The notes under the pieces were generated by a model that had not been told where the DNA came from, did no database searches, and saw nothing but the letters and a program-made list of their open reading frames with translations. 64,000 nt of DNA, from positions 1,462,879-1,526,878 of the forward strand of contig NZ_AZAJ01000001.1 of NCBI RefSeq assembly GCF_000504205.1. The letters run 5' to 3'. Both the position numbers and the translations under genes were made by a program. Source of the DNA: Methanolobus tindarius DSM 2278 (lineage in GTDB: Archaea; Halobacteriota; Methanosarcinia; Methanosarcinales; Methanosarcinaceae). This document shows, piece after piece, positions 26,965 to 35,914 of this stretch. The first letter of the stretch is position 1. Every line of letters begins with the position of its first letter.

Positions 26965-27927
26965 ATGACCAAAACATCATCAGAACAAAAAAGATGCTCG
27001 ATTCTGAACTCCATGGTCGACAACATATACCGCCCGGAAATTCCTGGTATCGTAGACCTTGTTGTCAACAGTTGTTCTGACAGGGGATGTTTTGACCACC
27101 TTGAAGCGGCCGTGATTCCATCCAGGGAAGCGCTTATTGAAATTATCGACCTGATTAAGGATATTCTCTTTCCCGGCTATTTCGGGGATCAGACAGTTGA
27201 TAAGAATACTCTCCCTTATCATCTGGGAAATGAGATCACCGAACTGTTTTCAAAGCTCTCGGAACAGATAACCAACAGCATAATTCATGAATGTAACCGC
27301 CACGATGAGGAGTGCACAGAATGCATAGATCGCGGCCATGAGGAAACATTACGGTTCCTGAAGAAAATACCTGAAATCAGGTCCATGCTGGCTTCAGATA
27401 TCATTGCCACTTATGAGGGAGACCCTGCAGCCAAGAATTATGATGAAATCATCTTCAGCTATCCGGGAATATTTGCAATGACTGTATACCGATCAGCACA
27501 TGAACTGCACAAACAGGGAATATCCATAATACCCCGCATCATGACTGAGTATGCTCATAGCGTTGTAGGAATCGATATTCATCCTGGCGCAAATATAGGT
27601 AAAGGATTCTTTATCGACCACGGTACAGGTGTGGTTATCGGTGAAACCTGTGAAATTGGGGACAATGTTCGTATCTATCAGGGAGTTACCCTGGGTTCCC
27701 TGAGCTTTCCAAAGGATGAAACCGGAAAGCTCATCCGGGACAAAAAAAGGCATCCTACCATTGAAAATGACGTCGTCATCTATTCCAATGCAACTATTCT
27801 TGGTGGAGATACCGTAATTGGAGCGAGAACGGTAATAGGTGGTAATGTCTGGATTACAAAATCTGTTCCACCTGATACGAAGGTAGTCATCGAAGAACCA
27901 CGACTCATTTTCAAGGAGAAAAAATGA
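26965..27927 (+). CDS. cysE: serine O-acetyltransferase
   Basis: The 320-residue protein has an N-terminal helical region and a C-terminal left-handed beta-helix of hexapeptide repeats (GIDIHPGANIGKGFFIDHG, VVIGETCEIGDNVRI, ATILGGDTVIGARTVIGG). His in DIHPGA and FIDHGTG are the family's catalytic positions. It acetylates serine to O-acetylserine, the first step of cysteine synthesis. The start at 26965 follows AAGGTGTGAT; the longer frame to 26908 would run through the operator palindrome. cysK follows 61 nt later. Confidence 0.93.
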   Translation: MTKTSSEQKRCSILNSMVDNIYRPEIPGIVDLVVNSCSDRGCFDHLEAAVIPSREALIEIIDLIKDILFPGYFGDQTVDKNTLPYHLGNEITELFSKLSEQITNSIIHECNRHDEECTECIDRGHEETLRFLKKIPEIRSMLASDIIATYEGDPAAKNYDEIIFSYPGIFAMTVYRSAHELHKQGISIIPRIMTEYAHSVVGIDIHPGANIGKGFFIDHGTGVVIGETCEIGDNVRIYQGVTLGSLSFPKDETGKLIRDKKRHPTIENDVVIYSNATILGGDTVIGARTVIGGNVWITKSVPPDTKVVIEEPRLIFKEKK

Positions 27928-27988
27928 GAGTATCTGTCATATGCTTTGAATCTCAGGAAATCAATTAATTTTAAAGGGAGCTGGTAAA

Positions 27989-28918
27989 ATCAGAATTCAT
28001 GAAGACATAACAAAGACCGTTGGAAGGACCCCTCTTGTCCGCCTGAACAGAATAACTGAAGGGTGCCATGCAACTGTGATAGGTAAAGTTGAATCCTTCA
28101 ACCCATTGAGTTCAATTAAGGACCGTATTGCCCTTAATATGATAGAGACGGCTGAAAAGGAGGGACTTCTCAATAAGGATTCTGTTGTTATAGAACCAAC
28201 ATCAGGCAATACAGGAATAGGACTTGCATTTGTCTGTGCTGCAAAAGGATATCGTCTTATTCTTACGATGCCGGAAACTATGAGCATTGAAAGAAGAAAG
28301 ATACTCAGATTGCTTGGCGCTGAGATAGTTCTCACTCCGGGAAGTAAAGGCATGAATGGAGCCATCGCGGAAGCTGAAGAGATGGCAAAGAAGACTGGGA
28401 ATTCCTTTGTTCCACACCAGTTTATGAATCCTGCAAATCCTGATGTCCACCGCCGTACAACAGCCGAAGAGATCTGGGAAGATACAGATGGTGAAGTGGA
28501 TTATCTTGTGGCAGGTGTCGGGACTGGAGGAACTATTACCGGAGTATCTGAAGTAATTAAATCCCGCAAGTCTTCTTTTAAGGCAATAGCTGTGGAACCG
28601 GAGGATTCACCTGTTCTTTCCGGTGGGAATCCCGGGCCACACAAGATACAGGGAATTGGCGCCGGTTTCATCCCTGATGTACTAAATACGGAGATCATTG
28701 ATGAGGTTATAAAAGTCAGCAATGAGGAGGCTTTTGAAACTGCAAGACAAATGGCAAAAAAAGAAGGAATTCTTGTAGGAATCTCATGTGGAGCGGCTCT
28801 TAATGCAGCATTGCAGATTGCCAAACGGGAGGAAAATACCGGAAAAATGATAGTTGTGATATTACCGGACACAGGGGAGAGATATCTAAGTACAGCACTT
28901 GCTTATTTTGAAGAATGA
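27989..28918 (+). CDS. cysK: cysteine synthase (O-acetylserine sulfhydrylase)
   Basis: The enzyme replaces the acetate of O-acetylserine by sulfide to form cysteine, with PLP bound to Lys in [10 protein letters not shown]. The PLP phosphate loop is [10 protein letters not shown] and the substrate loop is [10 protein letters not shown]. Homology begins at 27989-27991 (codons for [20 protein letters not shown]), but the expected ATG there reads ATC. AGGGAG sits 9 nt before it. The first normal start, GTG at 28076, would delete the conserved GRTPLV segment. So the product, 309 residues, probably uses a non-canonical start or a mutated one. Confidence 0.88.
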   Translation: MRIHEDITKTVGRTPLVRLNRITEGCHATVIGKVESFNPLSSIKDRIALNMIETAEKEGLLNKDSVVIEPTSGNTGIGLAFVCAAKGYRLILTMPETMSIERRKILRLLGAEIVLTPGSKGMNGAIAEAEEMAKKTGNSFVPHQFMNPANPDVHRRTTAEEIWEDTDGEVDYLVAGVGTGGTITGVSEVIKSRKSSFKAIAVEPEDSPVLSGGNPGPHKIQGIGAGFIPDVLNTEIIDEVIKVSNEEAFETARQMAKKEGILVGISCGAALNAALQIAKREENTGKMIVVILPDTGERYLSTALAYFEE

Positions 28919-29134
28919 AAATTGTAAGGAGCTGTACATTGTAAACTATATTGATGACTGTCCCTGTATATTTTATGCATTTGAGTTTATTTATATCCAA
29001 AACCTATATATCCCATCAAATTCAATTTTTATTTGGGAGTAGTAAAATACAAAATCTGTGATGCGGAGTAATGACTCTGTTTTTCCGGGTTCCTTTGTTA
29101 CCGGGACATCTAATAAAGGATACCAGGTGATTGC

Positions 29135-30193
29135 ATGGTCAATATAAGACCTTTTAGGGAAGAGGACAACGATTCTCTGTTGAATATTGAAAAATTGTGT
29201 CCTCAGGGGAATGAAGAATGTGCAATGATCATTGACAAGGGACCGGATATTACAGCAAGATACGAAATTTATGACAACTGGGAAATCCGTGTTGCAGAAA
29301 AGAATGCCACCGCTGTGGGATGGATAGGCTGGACTATTAAAAAAGGAACGGATGAACCATATCTTTACATTGCAGAAGTAATGGTTCATCCTGACCACAA
29401 AAATCAGGGACTAGAAGTCGAACTTGTCAGGGAAGCAGAAAAGGCTGCATCTGAAGCAAAGGCTTCTTACATCTATTGTTATGCGTATGAACCTAATGAA
29501 GAGTTCATGGATCTTTTTGAAAAGCTTGGTTACATGAGGAAGAAAAGCATACAGGCTATTTCGATTTCAGCTTACAAAAAGGAGAATATGGAAAGCGGTT
29601 ATGAAATTGAAAGAATAAATGCCGAAGACATTCATGATACCATTAAACTGATCAATAGCTACTACCATGGAAATGCCCAATTTTGTCCTTTTACCATAGA
29701 GAGTTTCAAAGACTATACTGAGAGAATATTTGGATATGGTCTCGAGAATTTCATAACGGCAAAATGGAAAGGACATATTGTTGCCTGTGCTGGTTTTTGG
29801 GATGCTTCAGTCCTTATGGAAGTTACATACACTAAGGAACCGATGATGTGGAAAGTCATGGCAAATGCATACGGAATACTCAGACACTTTACAAGAGTGC
29901 CGGATATTCCAACGGAAGGTGAGGTCTGTAAAATGCATTCAATTGTAGATTTCGCATTTGAGCAGGAACACAGTCCTGCAATGGAAGAGATAATCGACTA
30001 CTGCAACAACCTTATGTTTGAAACGAACTGCAAGTTCTTCGGAGCCTATACTGACCCTGATGATCCGGTTCTAGGAGTACTGAAAAAGTTCAAGCCAATG
30101 CATGAGAACCTGTACCTCTACGCAAAACCAATTTCAGGAAAAATTCCAGACTTTAGCCGCATTTATGTGGATTGCAGGGATACGATTCTTTAA
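29135..30193 (+). CDS. GNAT family N-acetyltransferase, two-domain
   Basis: The 352-residue protein has an N-terminal GNAT domain (VNIRPFREEDNDSL, then IAEVMVHPDHKNQGLEVELV, the acetyl-CoA loop region in weakened form) and a second region of about 190 residues that looks like a diverged GNAT repeat. AGGTGAT precedes the ATG. The loop DHKNQGLE lacks the second glycine of the usual QxxGxG/A, so activity is uncertain. Substrate unknown. It lies between cysK and dinB with its own spacer. Confidence 0.75.
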   Translation: MVNIRPFREEDNDSLLNIEKLCPQGNEECAMIIDKGPDITARYEIYDNWEIRVAEKNATAVGWIGWTIKKGTDEPYLYIAEVMVHPDHKNQGLEVELVREAEKAASEAKASYIYCYAYEPNEEFMDLFEKLGYMRKKSIQAISISAYKKENMESGYEIERINAEDIHDTIKLINSYYHGNAQFCPFTIESFKDYTERIFGYGLENFITAKWKGHIVACAGFWDASVLMEVTYTKEPMMWKVMANAYGILRHFTRVPDIPTEGEVCKMHSIVDFAFEQEHSPAMEEIIDYCNNLMFETNCKFFGAYTDPDDPVLGVLKKFKPMHENLYLYAKPISGKIPDFSRIYVDCRDTIL

Positions 30194-30280
30194 GTTTCAT
30201 CCCTCAAACTTATTTTCTCATTCAATTTTCACCCATTTTTCAGTTAACCATAAAAAGCTCCTGAACATTCTTACTAACTG

Positions 30281-31369
30281 ATGGAACGTGTGATAATTCA
30301 TGTGGACATGGACTACTTCTATGCTGCAATAGAAGAGAGGGAAGACCCGACACTCAAAGGGAAAGCTGTTGTTGTCTGCATGTATTCCAATCGTGGGGAA
30401 TCAGGTGGAGCTGTCAGTACTTCTAATTATATAGCAAGGGATGCCGGAATACGTTCTGCAATGCCGTGCAAGCTTGCAAAATCCAAAAATCCTGATGCTG
30501 TTTTTCTGCCGGTACGAAAAGCGTTCTATGAAGATGTTTCTGCAAATGTGATGGAGATACTCAGGTCCAATGCAGACAGCGAGGAAGCCTTTGAAAAGAT
30601 AAGTATTGATGAGGCTTTTCTGGAGATAACCGAATCCTGCAATGGTGATTATGATATTGCAAAGGAAATCGGTCTCAGAATTAAAAAAGAAGTGAAGTCG
30701 CAGGAAAGAATAACCTGCTCAGTTGGCATCGGTCCCAACAAACTCATTGCCAAAATGGCATCATCTTTCCGTAAACCTGATGGAATAACTATTATAAAAC
30801 CAGAAGATACTGAGGACTTTCTTAAACCGATGCCGGTGAAGAAATTATGGGGAATTGGCAAGGTAACTGAGGATAAGCTATCTGAAATGGGAATAAAAAC
30901 TGTTGAAGAACTGGCTGTCTTTGATGTTATGGAACTTATCTCTGTTTTTGGAAAGAGCAAAGGCATGTGGCTGAAAAATGCTGCATCAGGTCAGGATGAC
31001 AGTCCTGTGAAGGAGAGAACTGCAAGCGACCAGATTGGCAGGATGGCATCACTTAAAAATGACAGTCGAAATGAGAATATGATTTTCTCATTGCTGGATG
31101 AGCTTATGGATGATGTTATCGGCAAGGTTGAAAAAAGGAAAGTATCATTCCGTTCCGTAACAGTAACCGTTATATTCTCAAATTTCAAAACTTCAACAAA
31201 AAGTAAAACATTCAATCATGCCGTTAATGACAGGGAAATACTTGCTGAGAATGCTGTAGAACTGATGAAACAGTTCCTTGAAGAAAGCAATATTAACTTC
31301 AGGCGTATCGGAGTGAGAGTTGGCAACCTGCAGGAAAGCACAGGACAAAAGAGCCTTTTTGATTTCTGA
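30281..31369 (+). CDS. dinB: DNA polymerase IV (Y family)
   Basis: The 362-residue polymerase has the Y-family palm motifs HVDMDYFYAAIEE (N-terminal Asp pair) and KISIDEAFLEIT (catalytic Asp-Glu), the helix-hairpin-helix thumb (LWGIGKVTEDKLSEMGIKT) and a little-finger domain. It ends in QKSLFDF, a consensus PIP box (QxxLxxF) for PCNA. It copies past lesions. The next gene begins 9 nt later on the same strand, so it may be co-transcribed. Confidence 0.95.
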   Translation: MERVIIHVDMDYFYAAIEEREDPTLKGKAVVVCMYSNRGESGGAVSTSNYIARDAGIRSAMPCKLAKSKNPDAVFLPVRKAFYEDVSANVMEILRSNADSEEAFEKISIDEAFLEITESCNGDYDIAKEIGLRIKKEVKSQERITCSVGIGPNKLIAKMASSFRKPDGITIIKPEDTEDFLKPMPVKKLWGIGKVTEDKLSEMGIKTVEELAVFDVMELISVFGKSKGMWLKNAASGQDDSPVKERTASDQIGRMASLKNDSRNENMIFSLLDELMDDVIGKVEKRKVSFRSVTVTVIFSNFKTSTKSKTFNHAVNDREILAENAVELMKQFLEESNINFRRIGVRVGNLQESTGQKSLFDF

Positions 31370-31377
31370 GGATTACA

Positions 31378-32232
31378 ATGGCTGCATATGAGGATAAATA
31401 TTCAGATAACAAACCTGATGGGAATAACTGGAGAAGCCGGCTCTATGAAGTGATATTTGAGGCAGACACTCCGGCCGGGAAGAATTTTGATATAATTCTG
31501 ATAGTGAGTATTCTCCTGAGCGTGGTAGCTGTCATGCTGGACAGCGTGAAATCATTCAGGATTGCACACGGCGACCTGCTCTACAATATAGAGTGGTTCT
31601 TCACCATTATTTTTACAATTGAATATTTCCTTCGAATGCTTTGTGTCAAAAGCAAAACAAAGTATGCAATCAGTCTTTTTGGAATTGTTGACCTGCTGGC
31701 CATAATGCCCACATACCTGAGTCTCTTCCTTCCGGGAAGCCAATTCCTGCTGGTTATTAGAATACTCAGGGTGCTGAGAATATTCCGTATTCTCAAGCTT
31801 GTTAAATTCCTCGATGAAGCTGAACTATTGGTATCAGCCATGAAAGCCAGCCGAAGAAAGATAACCGTTTTTCTTTTCACGGTACTAACTCTTGTAGTCA
31901 TTCTGGGTTCACTAATGTATCTTATAGAGGGAGAAGAGAATGGATTTACAAGTATACCCTTCAGTATCTACTGGGCTATCGTAACCCTGACAACTGTCGG
32001 ATATGGTGATGTTGTTCCGAAAACCCCTCTTGGAATCACACTTTCTTCGGTTATTATGATAATTGGTTACAGCATAATAGCGGTTCCAACTGGTATCGTA
32101 ACGGCAGAGATAAGTTTTGCCTCTATTGAAGAGAGAGAAAAGAAAAGACTTAAGATCGTCTGCAATAATTGCGGCAATGACAAAAACGATAGTGATGCAC
32201 GCTTTTGCAAGAATTGTGGAACAAAATTATAA
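31378..32232 (+). CDS. voltage-gated-like potassium channel
   Basis: The 284-residue protein has six membrane helices. The S4-like segment FLLVIRILRVLRIFRILKLVKF carries regularly spaced arginines, and the selectivity filter is TLTTVGYGDVVP. After S6 comes a short C-terminal zinc ribbon (CNNCGNDKN...RFCKNCG), an unusual cytoplasmic addition for this size class. It follows dinB by 8 nt. Confidence 0.92.
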   Translation: MAAYEDKYSDNKPDGNNWRSRLYEVIFEADTPAGKNFDIILIVSILLSVVAVMLDSVKSFRIAHGDLLYNIEWFFTIIFTIEYFLRMLCVKSKTKYAISLFGIVDLLAIMPTYLSLFLPGSQFLLVIRILRVLRIFRILKLVKFLDEAELLVSAMKASRRKITVFLFTVLTLVVILGSLMYLIEGEENGFTSIPFSIYWAIVTLTTVGYGDVVPKTPLGITLSSVIMIIGYSIIAVPTGIVTAEISFASIEEREKKRLKIVCNNCGNDKNDSDARFCKNCGTKL

Positions 32233-32535
32233 GAGAAATATCATATCTTGATTTACAGTAAATATATGAGATTAGATATATTATCACTTTATAATATTAT
32301 TGATTCTCTGCATATAGATTGTAACCATATTTTTTTAGAAGTATATATAAGAGGCTTTGATATATCACACTCATGCTCATCATCATATATGCAAATCCCG
32401 GATACATATAAATAGCAGAATTCAAGAAGTTTTCATCCTGATTCAGTATTATAACATTATACTAATGGTATAAAATTCCAGTAACAACTTACCTGCGCCT
32501 GAATCACAATAATTGAAAGTATCCGGGGGATTCAC
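32233..32535 (+). promoter_or_regulatory. upstream region of histidine kinase
   Basis: This 303-bp AT-rich gap has TATA-like boxes GTATATATAAGAGG (32341-32354) and ATACATATAAATAG (32402-32415). Both lie over 100 bp from the ATG at 32536, so a long leader is likely. No other gene is seen. GGGGGATTC is the ribosome binding site. Confidence 0.4.
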
Positions 32536-34164
32536 ATGTCAATCTATGACACAAAAAACGATGAGCTGGACAATGCAAGTAGTATGCAGCTCAACCTCTT
32601 GAAAAAAACCCTGTCATCAGTACAGGATCTCATAGTTGTAATAGACCGGAATATGCGGATTGTAACAAGCAACTGGAAGAATTGCAATTCTATACCTGCA
32701 AATGAAAAAATGGGTAATCCATTATGCTACAGTTGTCTCATGAAACAGTCAAAACCCTGCGAATCATGCCGTTTGCTGGAGGTTTTTGCCACAGGAAAAT
32801 GCTGCAGGTTTGAGATTGAAGACCCTCTTGACAACAAAACAAAACTCATTGAGCTTTCACCTCTTTTTGACGATGATGGAAATGTGTCCATGGTAGTTAG
32901 ACATGCAAAGGACATCAGCGAATGCAAATCCATTGAAAATACCCTGAAAATGAGAGAAAAACAACAGGCTGTAGTTGCAAAACTCGGACAGGAAGGACTT
33001 GCAGGAGCAGACCTTGATAAGCTTATGCAGGAATCTGTGAGACTTGTGACAGACACCCTTGATGTGGAATACTGCCGTATAATGGAAAAAGAAGGTAATG
33101 GCGCAGTCATGGTTGCTGGTGTTGGCTGGGAAGAAGAAAACAACAGCAAAAATGAGAATGAAAACAGCAAGAATGACATTGTCTGCTATACTTTGTACTC
33201 TGACCGCAATGAAGATCCAGCTATAAGTGAAGACATTTCACAGGAGAAATACAACTTTACAAGCGGGTTACCATTGCTAAAAGAGAATGGAATCGTCAGC
33301 GGTATGGATGTTACTATCGGAAGCAGGGATGATCCTTACGGTGTTATGAATGTACACACCACGCAGAGAAGGGTGTTCACTAAAGATGATATGCACTTCA
33401 TGCAATCTGTGGCCAATGTACTTGCAGAAGCTCTCAGCAGAAAAGAAGCCGAAGAGAATCTCAAAAGCTATGCAAAACGTCTTGAGGATGCAAACCACCT
33501 GAAAGTGCTTTTCACAGATATCTTAACACACGATCTTCTTAATCCTGCAAATATAATACGCGGTTTTACTGAAGAGATGATAATTGTCGAGGATGAGCAA
33601 AGTAAGCAGACTCTGCTTGATAAGATTCACAAGAACAATGAAAGAATGATCTATATGATAGAATCAGCTTCAAAGTTCATTAAACTGGAATCTGTGGACG
33701 ATATCAAATTTGAGGAGCAGGACTTTTTGCCCATTCTTGAAAAAGTAGTCAGGAACCTCAATTCTGAAATGACTAAAAAAGGTATTAATTTCGATATGAA
33801 AGCAATGGGGCCTTATCCCTCATTTGTTAACCCTATAATGGAAGAAGTATTCCTCAACCTGCTTTCCAATGCAATAAAATTCACTCCCCCAAACGGGAGA
33901 ATATCAATAGCCATTTCAGATGCCATGGATAAATGGAAAATACAGGTTACTGACACAGGTCCTGGAATCAATAATGATGAAAAGGAAATGATATTTGAGC
34001 GTTTCAGACGTGCTGATAAAGGAAGCATAAAAGGAAGCGGCCTTGGTCTTGCAATTGCAAAAAGGATAGTGGAACTTCACGGTGGGGAAATCGGAGTTGA
34101 AAACAATCCGATTGGCCGTGGAAGTGTTTTCTGGTTCACCATCAGAAAGGCTCCATGCTTCTGA
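32536..34164 (+). CDS. sensor histidine kinase (PAS-GAF, cytoplasmic)
   Basis: The 542-residue protein has an N-terminal PAS-like domain rich in Cys (CYSCLMKQSKPCESC, residues 61-75), which may bind a metal or redox cofactor. A GAF-like domain (about 150-300) follows, then a HisKA region with H-box ILTHDLLNPANIIRGF and a HATPase domain (NLLSNAIKFT, DTGPGI, GSGLGLAIAKRIVELHGG). No membrane helix is seen, so it is soluble. There is no adjacent response regulator, which is common for methanogen kinases. Confidence 0.92.
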   Translation: MSIYDTKNDELDNASSMQLNLLKKTLSSVQDLIVVIDRNMRIVTSNWKNCNSIPANEKMGNPLCYSCLMKQSKPCESCRLLEVFATGKCCRFEIEDPLDNKTKLIELSPLFDDDGNVSMVVRHAKDISECKSIENTLKMREKQQAVVAKLGQEGLAGADLDKLMQESVRLVTDTLDVEYCRIMEKEGNGAVMVAGVGWEEENNSKNENENSKNDIVCYTLYSDRNEDPAISEDISQEKYNFTSGLPLLKENGIVSGMDVTIGSRDDPYGVMNVHTTQRRVFTKDDMHFMQSVANVLAEALSRKEAEENLKSYAKRLEDANHLKVLFTDILTHDLLNPANIIRGFTEEMIIVEDEQSKQTLLDKIHKNNERMIYMIESASKFIKLESVDDIKFEEQDFLPILEKVVRNLNSEMTKKGINFDMKAMGPYPSFVNPIMEEVFLNLLSNAIKFTPPNGRISIAISDAMDKWKIQVTDTGPGINNDEKEMIFERFRRADKGSIKGSGLGLAIAKRIVELHGGEIGVENNPIGRGSVFWFTIRKAPCF

Positions 34165-34234
34165 ATCTTAATATGAATCTGAATTTAAAACAGAAACTTT
34201 GGACTATCTGAAACTCCGATAAATTAGTTTTTTC

Positions 34235-35032
34235 TTACTTTTTTCTCTTTTTACTGAGTTCAATATCTACCTTGACTTTTTTTACCGCAAGGTCTGTGGA
34301 AAGTCCCCTGAGCATCCACCTGAGTGCTGAAGCCTGTTGACTTGAATTATTGGGAAATTCCTTTTTAGCAATGGAAGAAGCTTTTGGGCCTGCTTCCTTC
34401 TGTAAAGTCTCAAGTTTTTTCCTTGAAAATGAGTCAAATCCTCCAACCTTAAGCTGTGCAAAAGATTTGAAACCAGGTGAGGGAGAAGTATTAAGTTCAT
34501 TTATCTGAAGTCTCAGTTTTGAGGATACAGAAGATGAATTCACATCTGCAACAAACTTCCTGTTCTCAGGTTTAACAGAGTTTGATTTTGATTCTGTTTT
34601 TGAATCAGATTTTGGCATGTTGTTGCGTCTGGATTTAGGAAGGGCAAGCCTGTCTGCAATACTGTTCTGTTCCCTGGGAACCCATGTGAATTTGACATTC
34701 AGATTGTGCTTTTTGATTATCTCTGAAGTTTCATTTTTTATCTCGGCCAGGTTCTCATTTTTAACTTTCCATTTCCCTGACATCTGACTAATGACAAGTT
34801 TGCTGTCACCACGAACCTGAAGAGGACCTTTCCCCCCGAGTTTGAGGTAATTCTTTATACCTTCCTTCAGGGCTGTGTATTCGGCAACATTATTGGTATT
34901 GGATTTTGAAGGTTTCTTTTCCTTGCTACCTTCCGTTGGTTTTTTGCCATTGCTCCAGTTTATAATCCATCCAAATCCCATTATCCCTCCTGGATTCGGG
35001 TCGCATGAGCCGTCAAAATTCAGTGTGTCCAT
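34235..35032 (-). CDS. RNase HI-like protein with C-terminal extension
   Basis: The 265-residue protein starts with an RNase H fold: FDGSCDPNPGG (first Asp), NNVAEYTAL (Glu), VRGDSKLVISQ (Asp), and VPREQNSIADRLA (last Asp), so all four catalytic acids are present. After residue 135 comes a Ser/Lys-rich linker and a helical C-terminal domain of about 85 residues (INELNTSPSPGFKSFAQL onwards) not typical of RNase HI. It may degrade RNA in RNA-DNA hybrids; the extension is of unknown role. Confidence 0.82.
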   Translation of the reverse strand: MDTLNFDGSCDPNPGGIMGFGWIINWSNGKKPTEGSKEKKPSKSNTNNVAEYTALKEGIKNYLKLGGKGPLQVRGDSKLVISQMSGKWKVKNENLAEIKNETSEIIKKHNLNVKFTWVPREQNSIADRLALPKSRRNNMPKSDSKTESKSNSVKPENRKFVADVNSSSVSSKLRLQINELNTSPSPGFKSFAQLKVGGFDSFSRKKLETLQKEAGPKASSIAKKEFPNNSSQQASALRWMLRGLSTDLAVKKVKVDIELSKKRKK

Positions 35033-35138
35033 ATTTACTTTAAAAAGTTAGTCATTGCTTTTGTATCTGCCGGAAAAAAAGATTTAAAAAAGAAAAATTG
35101 AGGAAAAGAGAATAAAGAAACAGAAAAAAGGAAAAGAA

Positions 35139-35768
35139 TCATGCATCTTTTACAGATTTCTTGAAACTCAATGCATCCTTTGGACAAATATCAATACATC
35201 TTCCACATTTGATACAATCAGGATTGTGTGTCATATCCACAATATTCAGGTGCATTGGACATATCTTTTCACATTTATGGCATTTGATACATTTCTCCTG
35301 ATCCATCACAAGAGGATACTTGTTCACGCCTACTATGCTCTGTAGTGTTCCCATAGGACAGAAAGTACACCATGTCCTTGGAGCTATTGTTACTCCAAGA
35401 ATAACTGCAATTGAAGACGTGGTCAGGCACATAATTACAAGAACCATGCCTATCTGATTCACGATTCCGTGAGTGTTCATGAGCCTGTAGCCCATAAAGA
35501 CCATCATGAGCATGAGAAGAGGAACTCTGATAAAGTAGCTTTTGAGAATTTTAGGTATTTTTCTTTTTTCTGAAACTTTACCCACCCAGAAATCCATGAA
35601 GCTTCCCCTTGGGCAAAGATTTCCACAGAACCAGCGACCCCTGAATGGTGCTATCAAAAAGATGGCAGCAAACACAAGTAACATGAAATAACCAAGCAGT
35701 GGGAACCATAATCCTGCAATTGAAACAATGATGACAAGCGGCCCCATATAGGGAGTTATTTTCAGCAT
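35139..35768 (-). CDS. NapH/CcoG-like membrane ferredoxin protein
   Basis: The 209-residue protein has four or five membrane helices. Cys motifs WFCGNLCPRGSFMDF and WCTFCPMGTLQS are the two CxxxCP signatures of the NapH/RdxA family. Two C-terminal [4Fe-4S] motifs follow (CIKCHKCEKICP and CIKCGRCIDICP). These proteins carry electrons across or along the membrane. It is divergent from cooS, so it may share regulation with CO dehydrogenase, but no direct link is proven. Confidence 0.85.
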   Translation of the reverse strand: MLKITPYMGPLVIIVSIAGLWFPLLGYFMLLVFAAIFLIAPFRGRWFCGNLCPRGSFMDFWVGKVSEKRKIPKILKSYFIRVPLLMLMMVFMGYRLMNTHGIVNQIGMVLVIMCLTTSSIAVILGVTIAPRTWCTFCPMGTLQSIVGVNKYPLVMDQEKCIKCHKCEKICPMHLNIVDMTHNPDCIKCGRCIDICPKDALSFKKSVKDA

Positions 35769-35871
35769 TCATTCACCTTCTGCTATATTTTTACACTTTT
35801 ATAGATATTAACTTTTGCTTATTCTTTTGAAATTTATGACTCCAAAGAGTTCTTAAAGTCTGCCACACCAA

Positions 35872-35880
35872 GTATATATG
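35872..35880 (+). promoter_or_regulatory. TATA box of cooS operon
   Basis: GTATATATG lies about 40 bp upstream of the cooS GTG start, with GGGG as ribosome binding site before the start. It fits a leader of about 10 nt. Confidence 0.55.
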
Positions 35881-35914
35881 GGTTTAAAATCCAAACATAA
35901 AATGGGGAATTATT

